A stretch of DNA of 64,000 nucleotides, from positions 2,803,501 to 2,867,500 of the forward strand of contig NZ_CP134696.1 in assembly GCF_031851795.1 (NCBI RefSeq), written 5' to 3'. Positions 52,301-61,067 of the stretch are shown here, piece after piece (positions within the stretch are counted from its first letter, which is position 1; the number at the start of each line of letters is the position of its first letter). The notes under the pieces were generated by a model. The model saw only the letters and a program-made list of their open reading frames with translations, was not told the DNA's origin and made no database searches. The position numbers and the translations under genes are program-made. The DNA comes from Pontibacter sp. G13 (GTDB lineage: Bacteria > Bacteroidota > Bacteroidia > J057).

Positions 52301-54082
52301 CTATTCGCGGATACATTCGAATTCAACACGGCGGTTGACGTAGCGGAGAGGCTCCAATTTGGCCTGACGCTTGGCAGGCAAGTTTTTGATCAGTGGAGCG
52401 CGGCTTCCGTCATATTCCATGATGAAGCGATTGGGATCGATTCCGTATGTGTTAACCAAGAAGTCTACTACGTTTTGTACACGTCTTTTGGACAGTTCGA
52501 GGTTGTAGGCATCACCTGCTGTAACATCAGCGTGACCAACAGCTTTGATCTTCAAGCCTGGGTCATTTTTCATCACCTGAGCGACATAGTACATTTCAGG
52601 GTAGAATTCTGGCTTGATGTTGTCCTTATCGGAGTCGAAGTGTACAATCGGGAGCAAACATGGAGCGTCCTTAGGATCATCAGCAGGCTCGATCTGGATA
52701 GCCACACCGTTTACATCGTAGTAAGATCCGGGAGGAGAGTTAGGCTCCTTGTCGTAGCAATCAGGCACTCCGTCATTGTCAGAGTCAATCGCTACCCCAT
52801 TTTCGTCCACGTCGCAGTTCTTTGGAGAGAATGGCTCGTCATCTTCGCTATCTGGAATACCGTCTTGGTCGCTATCGAGTACTCGACCATCAGATCCTAC
52901 GATGTAACCTTCTGGTGTATCAGGCTCTTTGTCGTAGAGATCGGGTACACCATCACCATCAGCATCGCTCTGGATTTGGTCTACCAAACGTACAGCTTCG
53001 TTGATGTTGGTGTAGGCTTCCGCTACTGGGTTATCCCACCATGGAGATTCTTCTCCTTTTCCGAGGCGGAATCCAAGTCCGATCGTCACAGTGTTGAACA
53101 AGTCAGAGCTTGGGGACAAGCTTGTCTTGTCACGTGGGAAGTCAGGACCACCTCCACCAGTTTCCTGCCAGCGGTTTCCATCAATGAGGTCATCGCTAGA
53201 CCAGGCAAATTTATATTCGAGATTCAGTTCGATACGGCGGTTGATTCGGTAGCTGATTCCTGCGAGTCCCTGAAGGACAGGGTTTACCACAAAAGCGGCA
53301 TCACCGAATGTGATTGCAGAACGGTCCACATGACCTTCGGCAAAAGTCTCATAATCTTGGTCTTGTGCATCGCGAAGTGCATCGATACGATCTGCACGCC
53401 CATCGGTACCTTGTCCATCATTCAACGGAATGCCGGAAACTGCGTCGAAGTGCGTGTAGATGTTTCCGTTTGCATCGAGTGCGTCTACCTTGGTGTTATA
53501 CATCATGGCTCCGAACCCAACTCCCACGTACAGATTCCATTTGACCTGCTCCTTGTAGAAGTTGACGTTGTTCAGGTTGAAAATCCCCTGAAGCGTTGCG
53601 TCGAAGATGGTGGCTTTGTAATTGTAGAATACTGTAGGAGGAGATCCTGATGGGGGGTTGATACCGTTGGCAACGTCTACTTGGTTGACATATCCGTCGA
53701 AGTAGTTTTCATGCCAAGGGTTTCCGGCATGGCCACGGTACCCGGTGGTTTCACGGTAGTTTTGGCCGAATGATTGGCCGCCACCAAGTGCAAGGCGTAG
53801 TGAGAAGGCGTGTCCCAATCCTTTGCGGACATCCAGTCCTCCAGCCCATCCTGGGCGAGTAGATACGTCTCCAGCGACGAATCCCCATCCGCCCTTGACT
53901 CCGATAGCCCAGTTGCTTTTTGGACGAGGTGGAAGCGGATAGTTTCCTTCGGCATAAGCATCCGCTTGATCGTAATCCTTTTTCCGAATGTTCTTGTATC
54001 GATCCTCTTCCTCTTGGGAAAATCCAACGGTGAATATCGAGCTGAGGAACATCAACAAAAGGAGATGTTTAAAGTGTTTCAT
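52301..54082 (-). CDS. OmpA-family outer membrane protein with thrombospondin type 3 repeats
   Basis: 593 residues. Signal peptide 1-22 (KHLLLLMFLSSIFTVGFSQ). An N-terminal beta barrel (about 45-390) has alternating aromatic strands. Three calcium-binding TSP3-like repeats follow (DADGDGVPDLYDKEPD; DSDQDGIPDSEDDEP; DSDNDGVPDCYDKEP), then an OmpA peptidoglycan-binding domain (about 475-593) with the conserved VGHADVTAGDAYNLELSKRRVQNVVDFL. It links the outer membrane to the cell wall and is likely abundant. A strong promoter with an overlapping dyad lies upstream. Confidence 0.94.
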   Translation of the reverse strand: MKHFKHLLLLMFLSSIFTVGFSQEEEDRYKNIRKKDYDQADAYAEGNYPLPPRPKSNWAIGVKGGWGFVAGDVSTRPGWAGGLDVRKGLGHAFSLRLALGGGQSFGQNYRETTGYRGHAGNPWHENYFDGYVNQVDVANGINPPSGSPPTVFYNYKATIFDATLQGIFNLNNVNFYKEQVKWNLYVGVGFGAMMYNTKVDALDANGNIYTHFDAVSGIPLNDGQGTDGRADRIDALRDAQDQDYETFAEGHVDRSAITFGDAAFVVNPVLQGLAGISYRINRRIELNLEYKFAWSSDDLIDGNRWQETGGGGPDFPRDKTSLSPSSDLFNTVTIGLGFRLGKGEESPWWDNPVAEAYTNINEAVRLVDQIQSDADGDGVPDLYDKEPDTPEGYIVGSDGRVLDSDQDGIPDSEDDEPFSPKNCDVDENGVAIDSDNDGVPDCYDKEPNSPPGSYYDVNGVAIQIEPADDPKDAPCLLPIVHFDSDKDNIKPEFYPEMYYVAQVMKNDPGLKIKAVGHADVTAGDAYNLELSKRRVQNVVDFLVNTYGIDPNRFIMEYDGSRAPLIKNLPAKRQAKLEPLRYVNRRVEFECIRE

Positions 54083-54168
54083 ATACTTCCTTCCGGTTAA
54101 CATAACGGTTCTGGTGTTCGTAACGGTTTGGGACCAGATAACTTGCGAATGGCGGAGCCACTTGCAGA

Positions 54169-54219
54169 CAAAAATAGACGGATTTCGCAAATTGTCAAAT
54201 GGATCAAAAAGTTGACAAT
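54169..54219 (-). promoter_or_regulatory. Promoter and possible operator of the OmpA-family gene
   Basis: Read on the minus strand: TTG at 54198-54196, 19-bp spacer, TATTTTTG at 54176-54169, an exact TTG-N19-TAnnTTTG promoter with a leader of about 80 bases. An inverted repeat ATTGTCAA-N13-TTGACAAT (54191-54198 and 54212-54219) overlaps the -33 box and could bind a regulator. Confidence 0.75.
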
Positions 54220-54667
54220 TCGGTTGTTGCAGAATCAATGAAAGCTTTTGGTAAGTTGTTGATTCTGTCGTGCTTAAATCCGCTTTATCTGCCAAAGATT
54301 TGGGGCGAATGATCCAATTCGATGGGAAAAGTGGCGCGCCATGTCAAAGCTCTTGTTTCTCTGAATACCCTTTGATGAACAAAGGTGAAAAGTACATACC
54401 TACGCGCTAAATGAAAGGGATATCGGACTCAGGCATTGCGGATTATGAAATGATGGAATCTTGATATGAAATCATTTGCCAAAATAATCCGACGCCTTTG
54501 ACCTTTATCTTCCGTAAAAAACTACGATTTCGGACTCTCGATCAAGAAAGCGTAAGGGAATTGCGCAAATGAAGCATTGAATGGTCGCAATGTCCTGTAG
54601 AACGGTAGGTGGGAAAAGCCAGAATTTGGGGGAATCTACAAGAGAATGTAGGGAAAGGGGGAAGTAG
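54220..54667. other. Gene-free stretch between the OmpA promoter and tRNA-Cys
   Basis: About 450 bp of AT-rich sequence upstream of the ompA-like promoter. I see no convincing coding frame, RNA fold or repeat family member. Confidence 0.6.
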
Positions 54668-54738
54668 AGGCGACGAGCGGATTCGAACCGCTGTAAAAGG
54701 TTTTGCAGACCTCTGCCTAGCCACTCGGCCACGTCGCC
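54668..54738 (-). tRNA. tRNA-Cys (GCA)
   Basis: The minus strand folds as a 71-nt tRNA: acceptor GGCGACG/CGTCGCC, anticodon arm GAGGT-CTGCAAA-ACCTT with anticodon GCA, and T arm AGCGG-TTCGAAT-CCGCT. The discriminator is U, an identity base of tRNA-Cys. CCA is not encoded, unlike the tRNA-Val in this window. Confidence 0.93.
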
Positions 54739-54912
54739 TTCTTACTTTGCTACTTGCTGTAGCTGTGAACGGGGGACAAAACTAGTAATTAATTGGGGAT
54801 AGTCAAATTTAATTGAAGGATTTTAGAACCTCATTCCATACATCTTTCCGCATTTCAAATGCGTGGATTATTGGAGTTCCTTACTATCAGTGTTTTACCC
54901 CAAAAAACGCCC

Positions 54913-55278
54913 TCAAACGTTTTTTTTCGCAGTTTCATACTCCACATAAGTCCGATCGCAATGCTCCATATACAATGGCCGATCTTTGCTCACCCGGACC
55001 TTGATCCGATCTAGTTGCGGCAACTTCCCCATCACTTGCTTGGCGATGTCTACTGCCAAGGTCTCAAGCAAGTTGACGGGCTTCGACAAGATGTCCATCG
55101 TGATCTGATACGCGATCGAATAGTCAATGGTATCCTCCAACGCATCACTACGCGCTGCCGCCTCAATGTTCGCGTACATGTAAAGATCCACAGAAAAAGT
55201 GTTGCCTTTTTCTCGCTCTTCCGCAAACACGCCATGAAAGGCTTCGGCCCGAATGTTTTCTATGACGATTTTTCCCAT
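54913..55278 (-). CDS. folB: Dihydroneopterin aldolase
   Basis: 121-residue folate enzyme that converts 7,8-dihydroneopterin to 6-hydroxymethyl-7,8-dihydropterin and glycolaldehyde. It opens GKIVIENIRAEAFHGVFAEEREKGN, with the catalytic Glu region, and has DYSIAYQITMDIL and the C-terminal IKVRVSKDRPLYMEH. Its start lies 19 bp inside the cdaA gene, so it is coupled to it in the order folP-cdaA-folB. Confidence 0.9.
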   Translation of the reverse strand: MGKIVIENIRAEAFHGVFAEEREKGNTFSVDLYMYANIEAAARSDALEDTIDYSIAYQITMDILSKPVNLLETLAVDIAKQVMGKLPQLDRIKVRVSKDRPLYMEHCDRTYVEYETAKKNV

Positions 55279-56048
55279 GCGTAATGCGCTTTGACTGCGT
55301 CCTCGATATCCTGATAATCGACGTTTCGCTGCAATTCTCCATGATATGCCATCGAAAGCTCCCGTCGTTCCTCCGAAGCAATGATCACCAAGGCGTCCGT
55401 TACTTCCGCCAACCCCAAGGCCGAACGGTGCCGCAACCCCAATTCAGGATCTAGCCCCTCTCGCTTACTCACAGGCAAAATCGTTCTGACCGCAGCAATC
55501 CGGTTATTCTCCAAAATCATCGCCCCATCGTGTAGGGGACTCTCCTTTTGGAAAAGGGAGTAAATCAACCGTGCAGTGATATTAGCGTCAAGTGCATCGC
55601 CTGACTCCATGATTTCGCCCAGATCGCTCTGACCTGCAAACACGATCAAGGCACCATTCCCTGTCGCACGGAGGGTCTTAAGGGCATCGATCACCTCTCT
55701 TGAAGTACTATTGGTCTCAAGACGTGGGGAAACTTGTCGGATGATTCGGTCGAGCAAGGTGTTTTTGGAAATGGCAGAAAGGAATCGGCGGATTTCGGGT
55801 GCAAAAATGATCACCACCGCCAAAGCCCCCAACCCCAGAAACTCCTGTAGAATCGTTCCGAGCAATCGGAAATCCAATAGGTCCACAACCTTCCAAAGCA
55901 CAAAGGTCGAAATGATCACCCCCGTGATTCGGAGTGCGAGGCTGCCCCGTAGTTTGTCGTAGACAAGATAGAAAAGGAAGGTAACGATGGAAATGTCGAG
56001 AATATCGACCAACCGGACCGTCACAAATCCCACATCAAATAGCTCCAT
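55260..56048 (-). CDS. cdaA: Diadenylate cyclase CdaA (c-di-AMP synthase)
   Basis: 262 residues. Three N-terminal membrane helices (about 15-35, 40-60, 66-85) are followed by a DAC domain with the active-site motifs LHDGAMI (near 172-178) and GLRHRSALGL (near 205-214) that condense two ATP to cyclic di-AMP. The membrane form is CdaA rather than DisA. It overlaps folP by 14 bp and folB by 19 bp. The nearby MscS channel would be a plausible downstream theme (osmotic control), but no direct link is shown. Confidence 0.94.
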   Translation of the reverse strand: MELFDVGFVTVRLVDILDISIVTFLFYLVYDKLRGSLALRITGVIISTFVLWKVVDLLDFRLLGTILQEFLGLGALAVVIIFAPEIRRFLSAISKNTLLDRIIRQVSPRLETNSTSREVIDALKTLRATGNGALIVFAGQSDLGEIMESGDALDANITARLIYSLFQKESPLHDGAMILENNRIAAVRTILPVSKREGLDPELGLRHRSALGLAEVTDALVIIASEERRELSMAYHGELQRNVDYQDIEDAVKAHYAWEKSS

Positions 56049-56946
56049 ATTCCTGCATCTTGGTGATTAGGGTTACGGCTCTGACAGCCTGCTTGACGTC
56101 GTGGACCCGTAATATATGTGCGCCGCGCTCCAACGCCAATCCATGCAACAGCGATGTTTCCGGCAATACGTCCTGCGGAGTAGTCTCCAGCAATTTATAC
56201 ATCATGCTCTTCCGCGAAATGCCCACAAGGACCGGAGCCCCCAATTGGGCCAAGCGATCCAATTTGCCCAGCAGTTGATAATTGTGCGCAAAGCTCTTGC
56301 CGAATCCAAAACCGGGATCGATCACCAAATCCCGAACTCCCATGGCCCTAGCTGTATCCATTCGCTCCACGAAAAAGTCCCAGACGGTAGCGCACACATC
56401 TTGATACTGGGGATTGTCCTGCATATTCGAGATCTCCCCCTGCATGTGCATCATGATGTAGGGCACGTCCTGAGCCTTGGCCACAACTTCCATCATAGCA
56501 TGATCAGGCTCAGCCAAACCTGCCTTGATGTCATTGATGATGTGGGCGCCAGATTCGATCGCCCTGCTGGCAATCTCTGGCCGAAAGGTATCTACAGAGA
56601 TCAGTGCCTCCGGAAATCGTTTGCGACAGGCTTCCAATACAGGCCCCACTCGATCCCACTCTTCCTCTAGGGATACTTCATCCGCATAAGGTCGGCTACT
56701 GTACCCACCGATGTCCAAGAGCGATGCGCCTTGCGATAGCATCTCCTCGGCATGGGCGATCGCCTTGTCAAGCTGATTCCATTGGCCTCCGTCGGAAAAG
56801 CTGTCTGGAGTGACATTCAAAATCCCCATGACTTGAGGCGTCGAGAGCTCCAACAAAGTGCCCCGACAGTTCAAGGAAGGGGTCAACGAACGTGGAAAGG
56901 GAGAGGTATTCAATCTGTGTCCTGATTTCGTGGAAAAATCCCCCAA
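56035..56946 (-). CDS. folP: Dihydropteroate synthase
   Basis: 303-residue folate enzyme that joins p-aminobenzoate and hydroxymethyl-dihydropterin pyrophosphate. The motifs MGILNVTPDSFSDGG, DIGGYSSRP, SVDTFRPEIA, IINDIKAG and DPGFGFGKSFAHNYQLL fit FolP. The N-terminal 35 residues before the core are longer than usual, and a start further in is possible. It heads the folP-cdaA-folB unit and is divergent from the DUF1599 gene. Confidence 0.94.
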   Translation of the reverse strand: MGDFSTKSGHRLNTSPFPRSLTPSLNCRGTLLELSTPQVMGILNVTPDSFSDGGQWNQLDKAIAHAEEMLSQGASLLDIGGYSSRPYADEVSLEEEWDRVGPVLEACRKRFPEALISVDTFRPEIASRAIESGAHIINDIKAGLAEPDHAMMEVVAKAQDVPYIMMHMQGEISNMQDNPQYQDVCATVWDFFVERMDTARAMGVRDLVIDPGFGFGKSFAHNYQLLGKLDRLAQLGAPVLVGISRKSMMYKLLETTPQDVLPETSLLHGLALERGAHILRVHDVKQAVRAVTLITKMQEYGAI

Positions 56947-57040
56947 CTAAAATTTTAGTTTTAATTTGGGTTCTGGTGTAAAAAAGGAGAATTTAGCCTA
57001 AATTTCCCAGCTAAACGGCCGCTGGTGCCGGAGAAATCTT

Positions 57041-57634
57041 ATGATCGACCAAACCACCCAAGAATACAACGCAGTCATTGCCCAATGTAGAGACCTTTTC
57101 CTCAAGAAGGCACAAGACTATGGCACCTCCTGGCAGATTCTGAGGATGCCGATGCCGTCTGTGACCGACCAGATCTACATCAAGGCAGAGCGGATCAGAT
57201 CTTTGCAGGAAACTGGGCAGAACAAAGTGGGAGATAGCGAAGAAGGAGAATTCGTAGCCATCATCAACTACTGCGTGATCGCTTTGCTCCTGCTGGATGC
57301 CTATGAAATGGGCGGCGCGGAAATCCCCGATGGTCCCGAACAATTGCAGATCGCCTATGACGCCAAAGTCAAGTATGCCTTTGAAATCATGCTGGCCAAA
57401 AACCACGACTATGGCGAGGCTTGGCGCAAAATGCGGGTGAGCTCCATCACGGATTTGATCCTGATGAAGATTTTTCGCCTCAAGCAGATCGAAGACCAAT
57501 CCGGCGAACTGCTAGTCTCCGAAGGCCCAGACGCCAACTATGTAGACATGCTCAATTATGCGGTATTCTGCCTGATCAAAATGGGGTTCGCAACGTCGGC
57601 CTCTTCAAATACATCGGAAACCTCCTCCAATTAA
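57041..57634 (+). CDS. DUF1599 (nucleotide modification associated domain) protein
   Basis: 197 residues with two related copies of an alpha-helical module: FLKKAQDYGTSWQILRMPMPSVTDQIYIKAERI (about 20-55) and IMLAKNHDYGEAWRKMRVSSITDLILMKIFRL (about 113-145). Each keeps K-x2-DYG-x2-W and a later Asp. This is the tandem DUF1599 layout common in Bacteroidota, in its usual place before the BT_3928-like DoxX gene and beside folP. A nucleotide-handling role is suggested by the family name only. Confidence 0.9.
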   Translation: MIDQTTQEYNAVIAQCRDLFLKKAQDYGTSWQILRMPMPSVTDQIYIKAERIRSLQETGQNKVGDSEEGEFVAIINYCVIALLLLDAYEMGGAEIPDGPEQLQIAYDAKVKYAFEIMLAKNHDYGEAWRKMRVSSITDLILMKIFRLKQIEDQSGELLVSEGPDANYVDMLNYAVFCLIKMGFATSASSNTSETSSN

Positions 57635-57661
57635 ATTTTTCACGACTGAAGCCCTTACTCC

Positions 57662-58771
57662 ATGAGTACCTATCAGATTATCGGAATCCTGTTTGCAATC
57701 ATGGGCACCATCACCTGCGGCTCCCTCGCATTTGAATGGTCCAAAAGAAAAACACTCGATCTCGATTACCTGCCGATTACCGGCATACTCGTATTTATCA
57801 TCCGATGGATGGTCGGGATCTTGTTCATCTACTCCGGATTTGTCAAAGCCAATGACTACATCGGATTTGCCTTCAAACTGGAGGAATACTTCACGGTATT
57901 TGGCGTAAACTTCCCCGGTCTCAAGGGATTCTTCGATCTGTTCATTCCGTTGGCCCAACCGATGGCTTGGTTCATTGCTGTATTTGAGATCGCACTGGCT
58001 GTCGCCCTCATGTTCGGTTGGCAGATGAACCTCACGGCATGGCTCACGATGTTGATGATGATTTTCTTCACCGTCTTGACAGGCTACTCGCACGTTACTG
58101 GTTCCGTGACTGATTGCGGATGCTTTGGAGATGCCCTACACTTGGAGCCTTGGGAGTCATTTGTCAAAGACATCATCCTGACAGGAGCTTTGATCCCGGT
58201 ATTCTTGATGCGTAAATCCATTCGCCCAATTCCCACCGCCAAAATCGCGGGTTACCTCACAGGTATTACCTTCCTCGTCACTGGTGTATATTCCTACTAT
58301 TGCCATGAGCATTTGCCACGCATCGACTACCGCGCCTATAAGATCGGGGTCAATCTGGCAGATTGTACCACCATCCCCGGTCCAGAAGGCTATCCAAAAT
58401 GTAAGGATTGGGACCCGTACTTCCCTGATGGCGACATCGCTCTATTCGAAGGGAATACGCTCATGATCTTCATGTACAATGCGGAAAAAGCGCCCGAAGA
58501 ACCCGTCAAGCATACCGAGGAAGTCTTCCAGTCGCTCAATGGCACTGGTGTCAAAGTCGTGGGAGCTACCGCCACTGGACCATCCCGCATGAAGACCCTG
58601 ATCCCAGAGATGGGGCTCACCTACCCGTTTGCCTACCTGGACCAGACGACCCTCAAGACCGTCGTGCGATCCAATCCGGGCTATGTGCTTCTCAAACAAG
58701 GGATTGTCATCAAAAAATGGCACCACAACGATGCACCTTCCAAAACTGAGATATTGGAACTGCTGAAATAA
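57662..58771 (+). CDS. BT_3928-like DoxX-family membrane protein
   Basis: 369 residues. Helices at about 5-24, 40-60 (ILVFIIRWMVGILFIYSGFVKA), 95-115, 120-142 and 165-185 form a DoxX-like bundle with VTDCGCFGDALHL between helices. After another helix (about 198-215) a thioredoxin-like C-terminal domain follows (LMIFMYNAEKAPEE; VKVVGATATGPS; YPFAYLDQTTLKTVVRSNPGYVLLKQG). No CxxC is present in the C-terminal fold. Possibly a quinone-linked redox protein, but untested. It follows DUF1599 by 27 bp. Confidence 0.88.
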   Translation: MSTYQIIGILFAIMGTITCGSLAFEWSKRKTLDLDYLPITGILVFIIRWMVGILFIYSGFVKANDYIGFAFKLEEYFTVFGVNFPGLKGFFDLFIPLAQPMAWFIAVFEIALAVALMFGWQMNLTAWLTMLMMIFFTVLTGYSHVTGSVTDCGCFGDALHLEPWESFVKDIILTGALIPVFLMRKSIRPIPTAKIAGYLTGITFLVTGVYSYYCHEHLPRIDYRAYKIGVNLADCTTIPGPEGYPKCKDWDPYFPDGDIALFEGNTLMIFMYNAEKAPEEPVKHTEEVFQSLNGTGVKVVGATATGPSRMKTLIPEMGLTYPFAYLDQTTLKTVVRSNPGYVLLKQGIVIKKWHHNDAPSKTEILELLK

Positions 58772-58793
58772 GCTTCCAAAACCTTATATTCTC

Positions 58794-58834
58794 AAAAACG
58801 CCATCCTCGCTCGGGGATGGCGTTTTGGGTTTTT
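58794..58834 (+). terminator. Terminator after the BT_3928-like gene
   Basis: AAAACGCCATCC/GGATGGCGTTTT 12-pair stem, eight-base loop, then GGGTTTTTG. Confidence 0.88.
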
Positions 58835-59072
58835 GTGGATGACTTGGAGGTGCCTCGGCGAGCAACTTTCCATCAGTCGCTTGGCATTTCAATCGCCGAG
58901 TCGGGCTGTGCAGGAGTACGCTACCGCTCCCGTCTTCGGGGCAACTCAGTCACATTCCTCCCATTGTATCAGCGTGGGATGACATCTTTCAAGAGTCCTC
59001 CATCTCCCCCTCAGACCTCGCTGGCGCTCGTCCTTACCATCCCTCACCCCGCCCCATTCCAGCCGCACATGG
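58834..59072 (+). repeat. Dispersed structured intergenic element, copy E
   Basis: Most divergent copy: TGGATGACTTGGAGGTGCCTCGGCGA at the 5' end. The first stem CTCGGCGA/TCGCCGAG is fully compensated, and AGTCGCTTGGCATTT is in the loop. The middle GTCGGGCTGTGC is nearest to subtype II; tail CATCCCTCACCCCGCCCCATTCCAGCCGCAC. It follows the BT_3928 terminator directly, same orientation. Confidence 0.75.
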
Positions 59073-59203
59073 AGGAATTATTATTTTGTTTAGCAATTCG
59101 AAGTTTTTCCTAAACATGCGCAAAGTCATTCCCCCACCTAACTAGCAGTCCTTTCCCCCGCTGGGATCTCGGGGTAACTTGGTATTGGTTTAACACAAAA
59201 AGG

Positions 59204-60040
59204 ATGAGACATATCTTGATACCGACCGATTTCTCCCTAGCTGCCCAAAATGCCTACCAGTATTCGATGAGATTGACCCGTCAAATGCCTGCTCGGCTGA
59301 GCCTCTTGCACGTCCTCCCTGAAAGGCCAGTAGTCAGAAACTACGAGCAGTGGCCCACCGCAGACCCTTTACAGACCGAAAAAGTGGAAGAAGCCATGAA
59401 AAGATTTGACCAATTCAGAAACCCCTTTGGCTCCCTCGAAGTCAAGGAGGAGGTCCTCATTGAGACCGGACAGCCCGCTCACGAAATCCTGCACAGTGCT
59501 GTGGAAGAATCCGTCGATCTCATCGTGATGGGACGTGATAGTTCGCCCAAACCAGACGACGCTTTCTTCGGAAATGTCCTCTCCACCGTGATGTACGATG
59601 CCAAATGTCCCGTGCTGATTGTCCCGGAAAAGTATCCCTATCGGCCCATTCAGCATGTGATGTACGCCACCACATTTCGTGCGAGAGATCTGACCGCCTT
59701 GGACAAAGTATCGGAGGAAGCCTTCAAGATGGGCGCAAAAGTCTCATGTGTACACATTGAACGCAATTCTCTGGAATGGCGCGAGGTCTTACCCAATACA
59801 CAGGCAGCCGCCTCCAACGGAGCTACCCAAGCTGCACAGCAACCAGTAACCTATGTCTCGTTTGACAAAGATCATCTGGGAGATGGATTGAATGAGTTCA
59901 TCCGAGAACACCGAGTGGACCTCGTAGTCATGGTGACTCAGCCGAGGAATCTTTTCGATCAACTTCTTCGCCCAAGTATGACTGGTCAGATCGCAGCCAG
60001 CTTGCAAGTACCTATGATGGTGTATCACAAGGCGAGCTAG
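59204..60040 (+). CDS. Tandem universal stress protein (UspA family)
   Basis: 278 residues made of two Usp folds. The first (1-145) has the ATP-type strand MRHILIPTDFS, DLIVMGRDSS and a C-terminal NVLSTVMYDAKCPVLIVP. The second (150-278) is more diverged (VMYATTFRARDLTALDKV; DLVVMVTQPRN; MTGQIAASLQVPMMVYH). A role in stress survival is inferred from the family. It converges on the LacI-type gene with one base between the stops. Confidence 0.93.
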   Translation: MRHILIPTDFSLAAQNAYQYSMRLTRQMPARLSLLHVLPERPVVRNYEQWPTADPLQTEKVEEAMKRFDQFRNPFGSLEVKEEVLIETGQPAHEILHSAVEESVDLIVMGRDSSPKPDDAFFGNVLSTVMYDAKCPVLIVPEKYPYRPIQHVMYATTFRARDLTALDKVSEEAFKMGAKVSCVHIERNSLEWREVLPNTQAAASNGATQAAQQPVTYVSFDKDHLGDGLNEFIREHRVDLVVMVTQPRNLFDQLLRPSMTGQIAASLQVPMMVYHKAS

Positions 60041-60041
60041 C

Positions 60042-61067
60042 CTATCGGGAACGTGCAGTGGATGTTCGGGCCATCAAAGCCGGGGGTAAAACCCTGTGGG
60101 GTTCTTGAGGAGGATCGTTGGGATAACTGATCTGATGCAAAAGGAGTTTGGTGGCCATCCTTCCCATTTCGTGCATGGGTAGGGAAATGGACGAAAGCTC
60201 AGGCTTCACGTAGCTGGTGAACTGCTCGTTGTTGAATCCGATGATCCCCATCTGATCTGGAATAGAAATGCCCCGTTCCTCCAAAGCGAGTTTTGCGCCG
60301 ATCGCGGCACTATCGGAAACGGCAATGATCGCATCGGGTGGAGTGGGGAGATTTAGCATATCCGGAACTACCGCTCGACCGTCTTCCACCCGAAATCCTT
60401 GGTGAAAGATCAGTTCGTCTGGCCATTCCATTCCGAGCTTACGATGTGCCTGACGGATGCCCTCGATCCGTTGGTGACTGACCATCAGGGTGTCGGGGCC
60501 GGCAATGTGGGCAATACGCTTATATCCCTGTTCCAACAAATGTTCCGCAGCGATGCGGCCGGCCTTTACATTGTCCATCACAACTGTGGGCGCCTGAATC
60601 CCCGGGAATACCCGATCAAAGAGGACCAGAGGAACTCCGCGCTTTTCCAATTTGGCAATGTGATCGAACTGGTCGGTCTCTCCTGAAATCGACAGCATCA
60701 ATCCATCTACCCGGCTTGCCACCAAGGTCCGGACTACAGATTGCTCCGTTTCGAGAGATTCATTGGTCTGGCAGATCATGAGTTGATACCCTGCCAGTGA
60801 AGCGACCTCTTGGGCCCCAGAGATCGCAAGGGAGAAATATGGAAACTCAATTCGGGGAATAACTACGCCCAGTGTAAAGGACTGTCGATTGAGCAGGCTG
60901 AGAGCAACCATATCCGGCTCATAGTCGAGTTCAGTAGCAAGGGCCTGGACGGCGGCGCGTGTCTCAGCTTTGACATTGGGATGGTTCCGCAATGCCCGGG
61001 AGACTGTGGACTTTGAGATGCCCAAACGTTTCGCGATGTCCTTAATCGTAATCCTGCCCTTTTCCAT
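60042..61067 (-). CDS. LacI-family transcriptional regulator
   Basis: 341 residues. An N-terminal LacI helix-turn-helix (ITIKDIAKRLGISKSTVSRALRNHPNV) and hinge helix are followed by a periplasmic-binding-protein-like sensor domain (FTLGVVIPRIEFPYFSLAISGAQE; RVDGLMLSISGE; DAIIAVSDSAAIGAKLALEERG). It is divergent from uxuA-kdgK-eda and very likely controls that operon in response to a sugar acid intermediate. I did not find a clear palindromic operator in the 292-bp intergenic region. Confidence 0.93.
   Translation of the reverse strand: MEKGRITIKDIAKRLGISKSTVSRALRNHPNVKAETRAAVQALATELDYEPDMVALSLLNRQSFTLGVVIPRIEFPYFSLAISGAQEVASLAGYQLMICQTNESLETEQSVVRTLVASRVDGLMLSISGETDQFDHIAKLEKRGVPLVLFDRVFPGIQAPTVVMDNVKAGRIAAEHLLEQGYKRIAHIAGPDTLMVSHQRIEGIRQAHRKLGMEWPDELIFHQGFRVEDGRAVVPDMLNLPTPPDAIIAVSDSAAIGAKLALEERGISIPDQMGIIGFNNEQFTSYVKPELSSISLPMHEMGRMATKLLLHQISYPNDPPQEPHRVLPPALMARTSTARSR

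Noticed and set aside
52475..53650. 391-codon frame antisense to the OmpA-family gene
   Set aside because: Composition is the mirror of the TSP3 and OmpA coding sequence; no recognisable domain.
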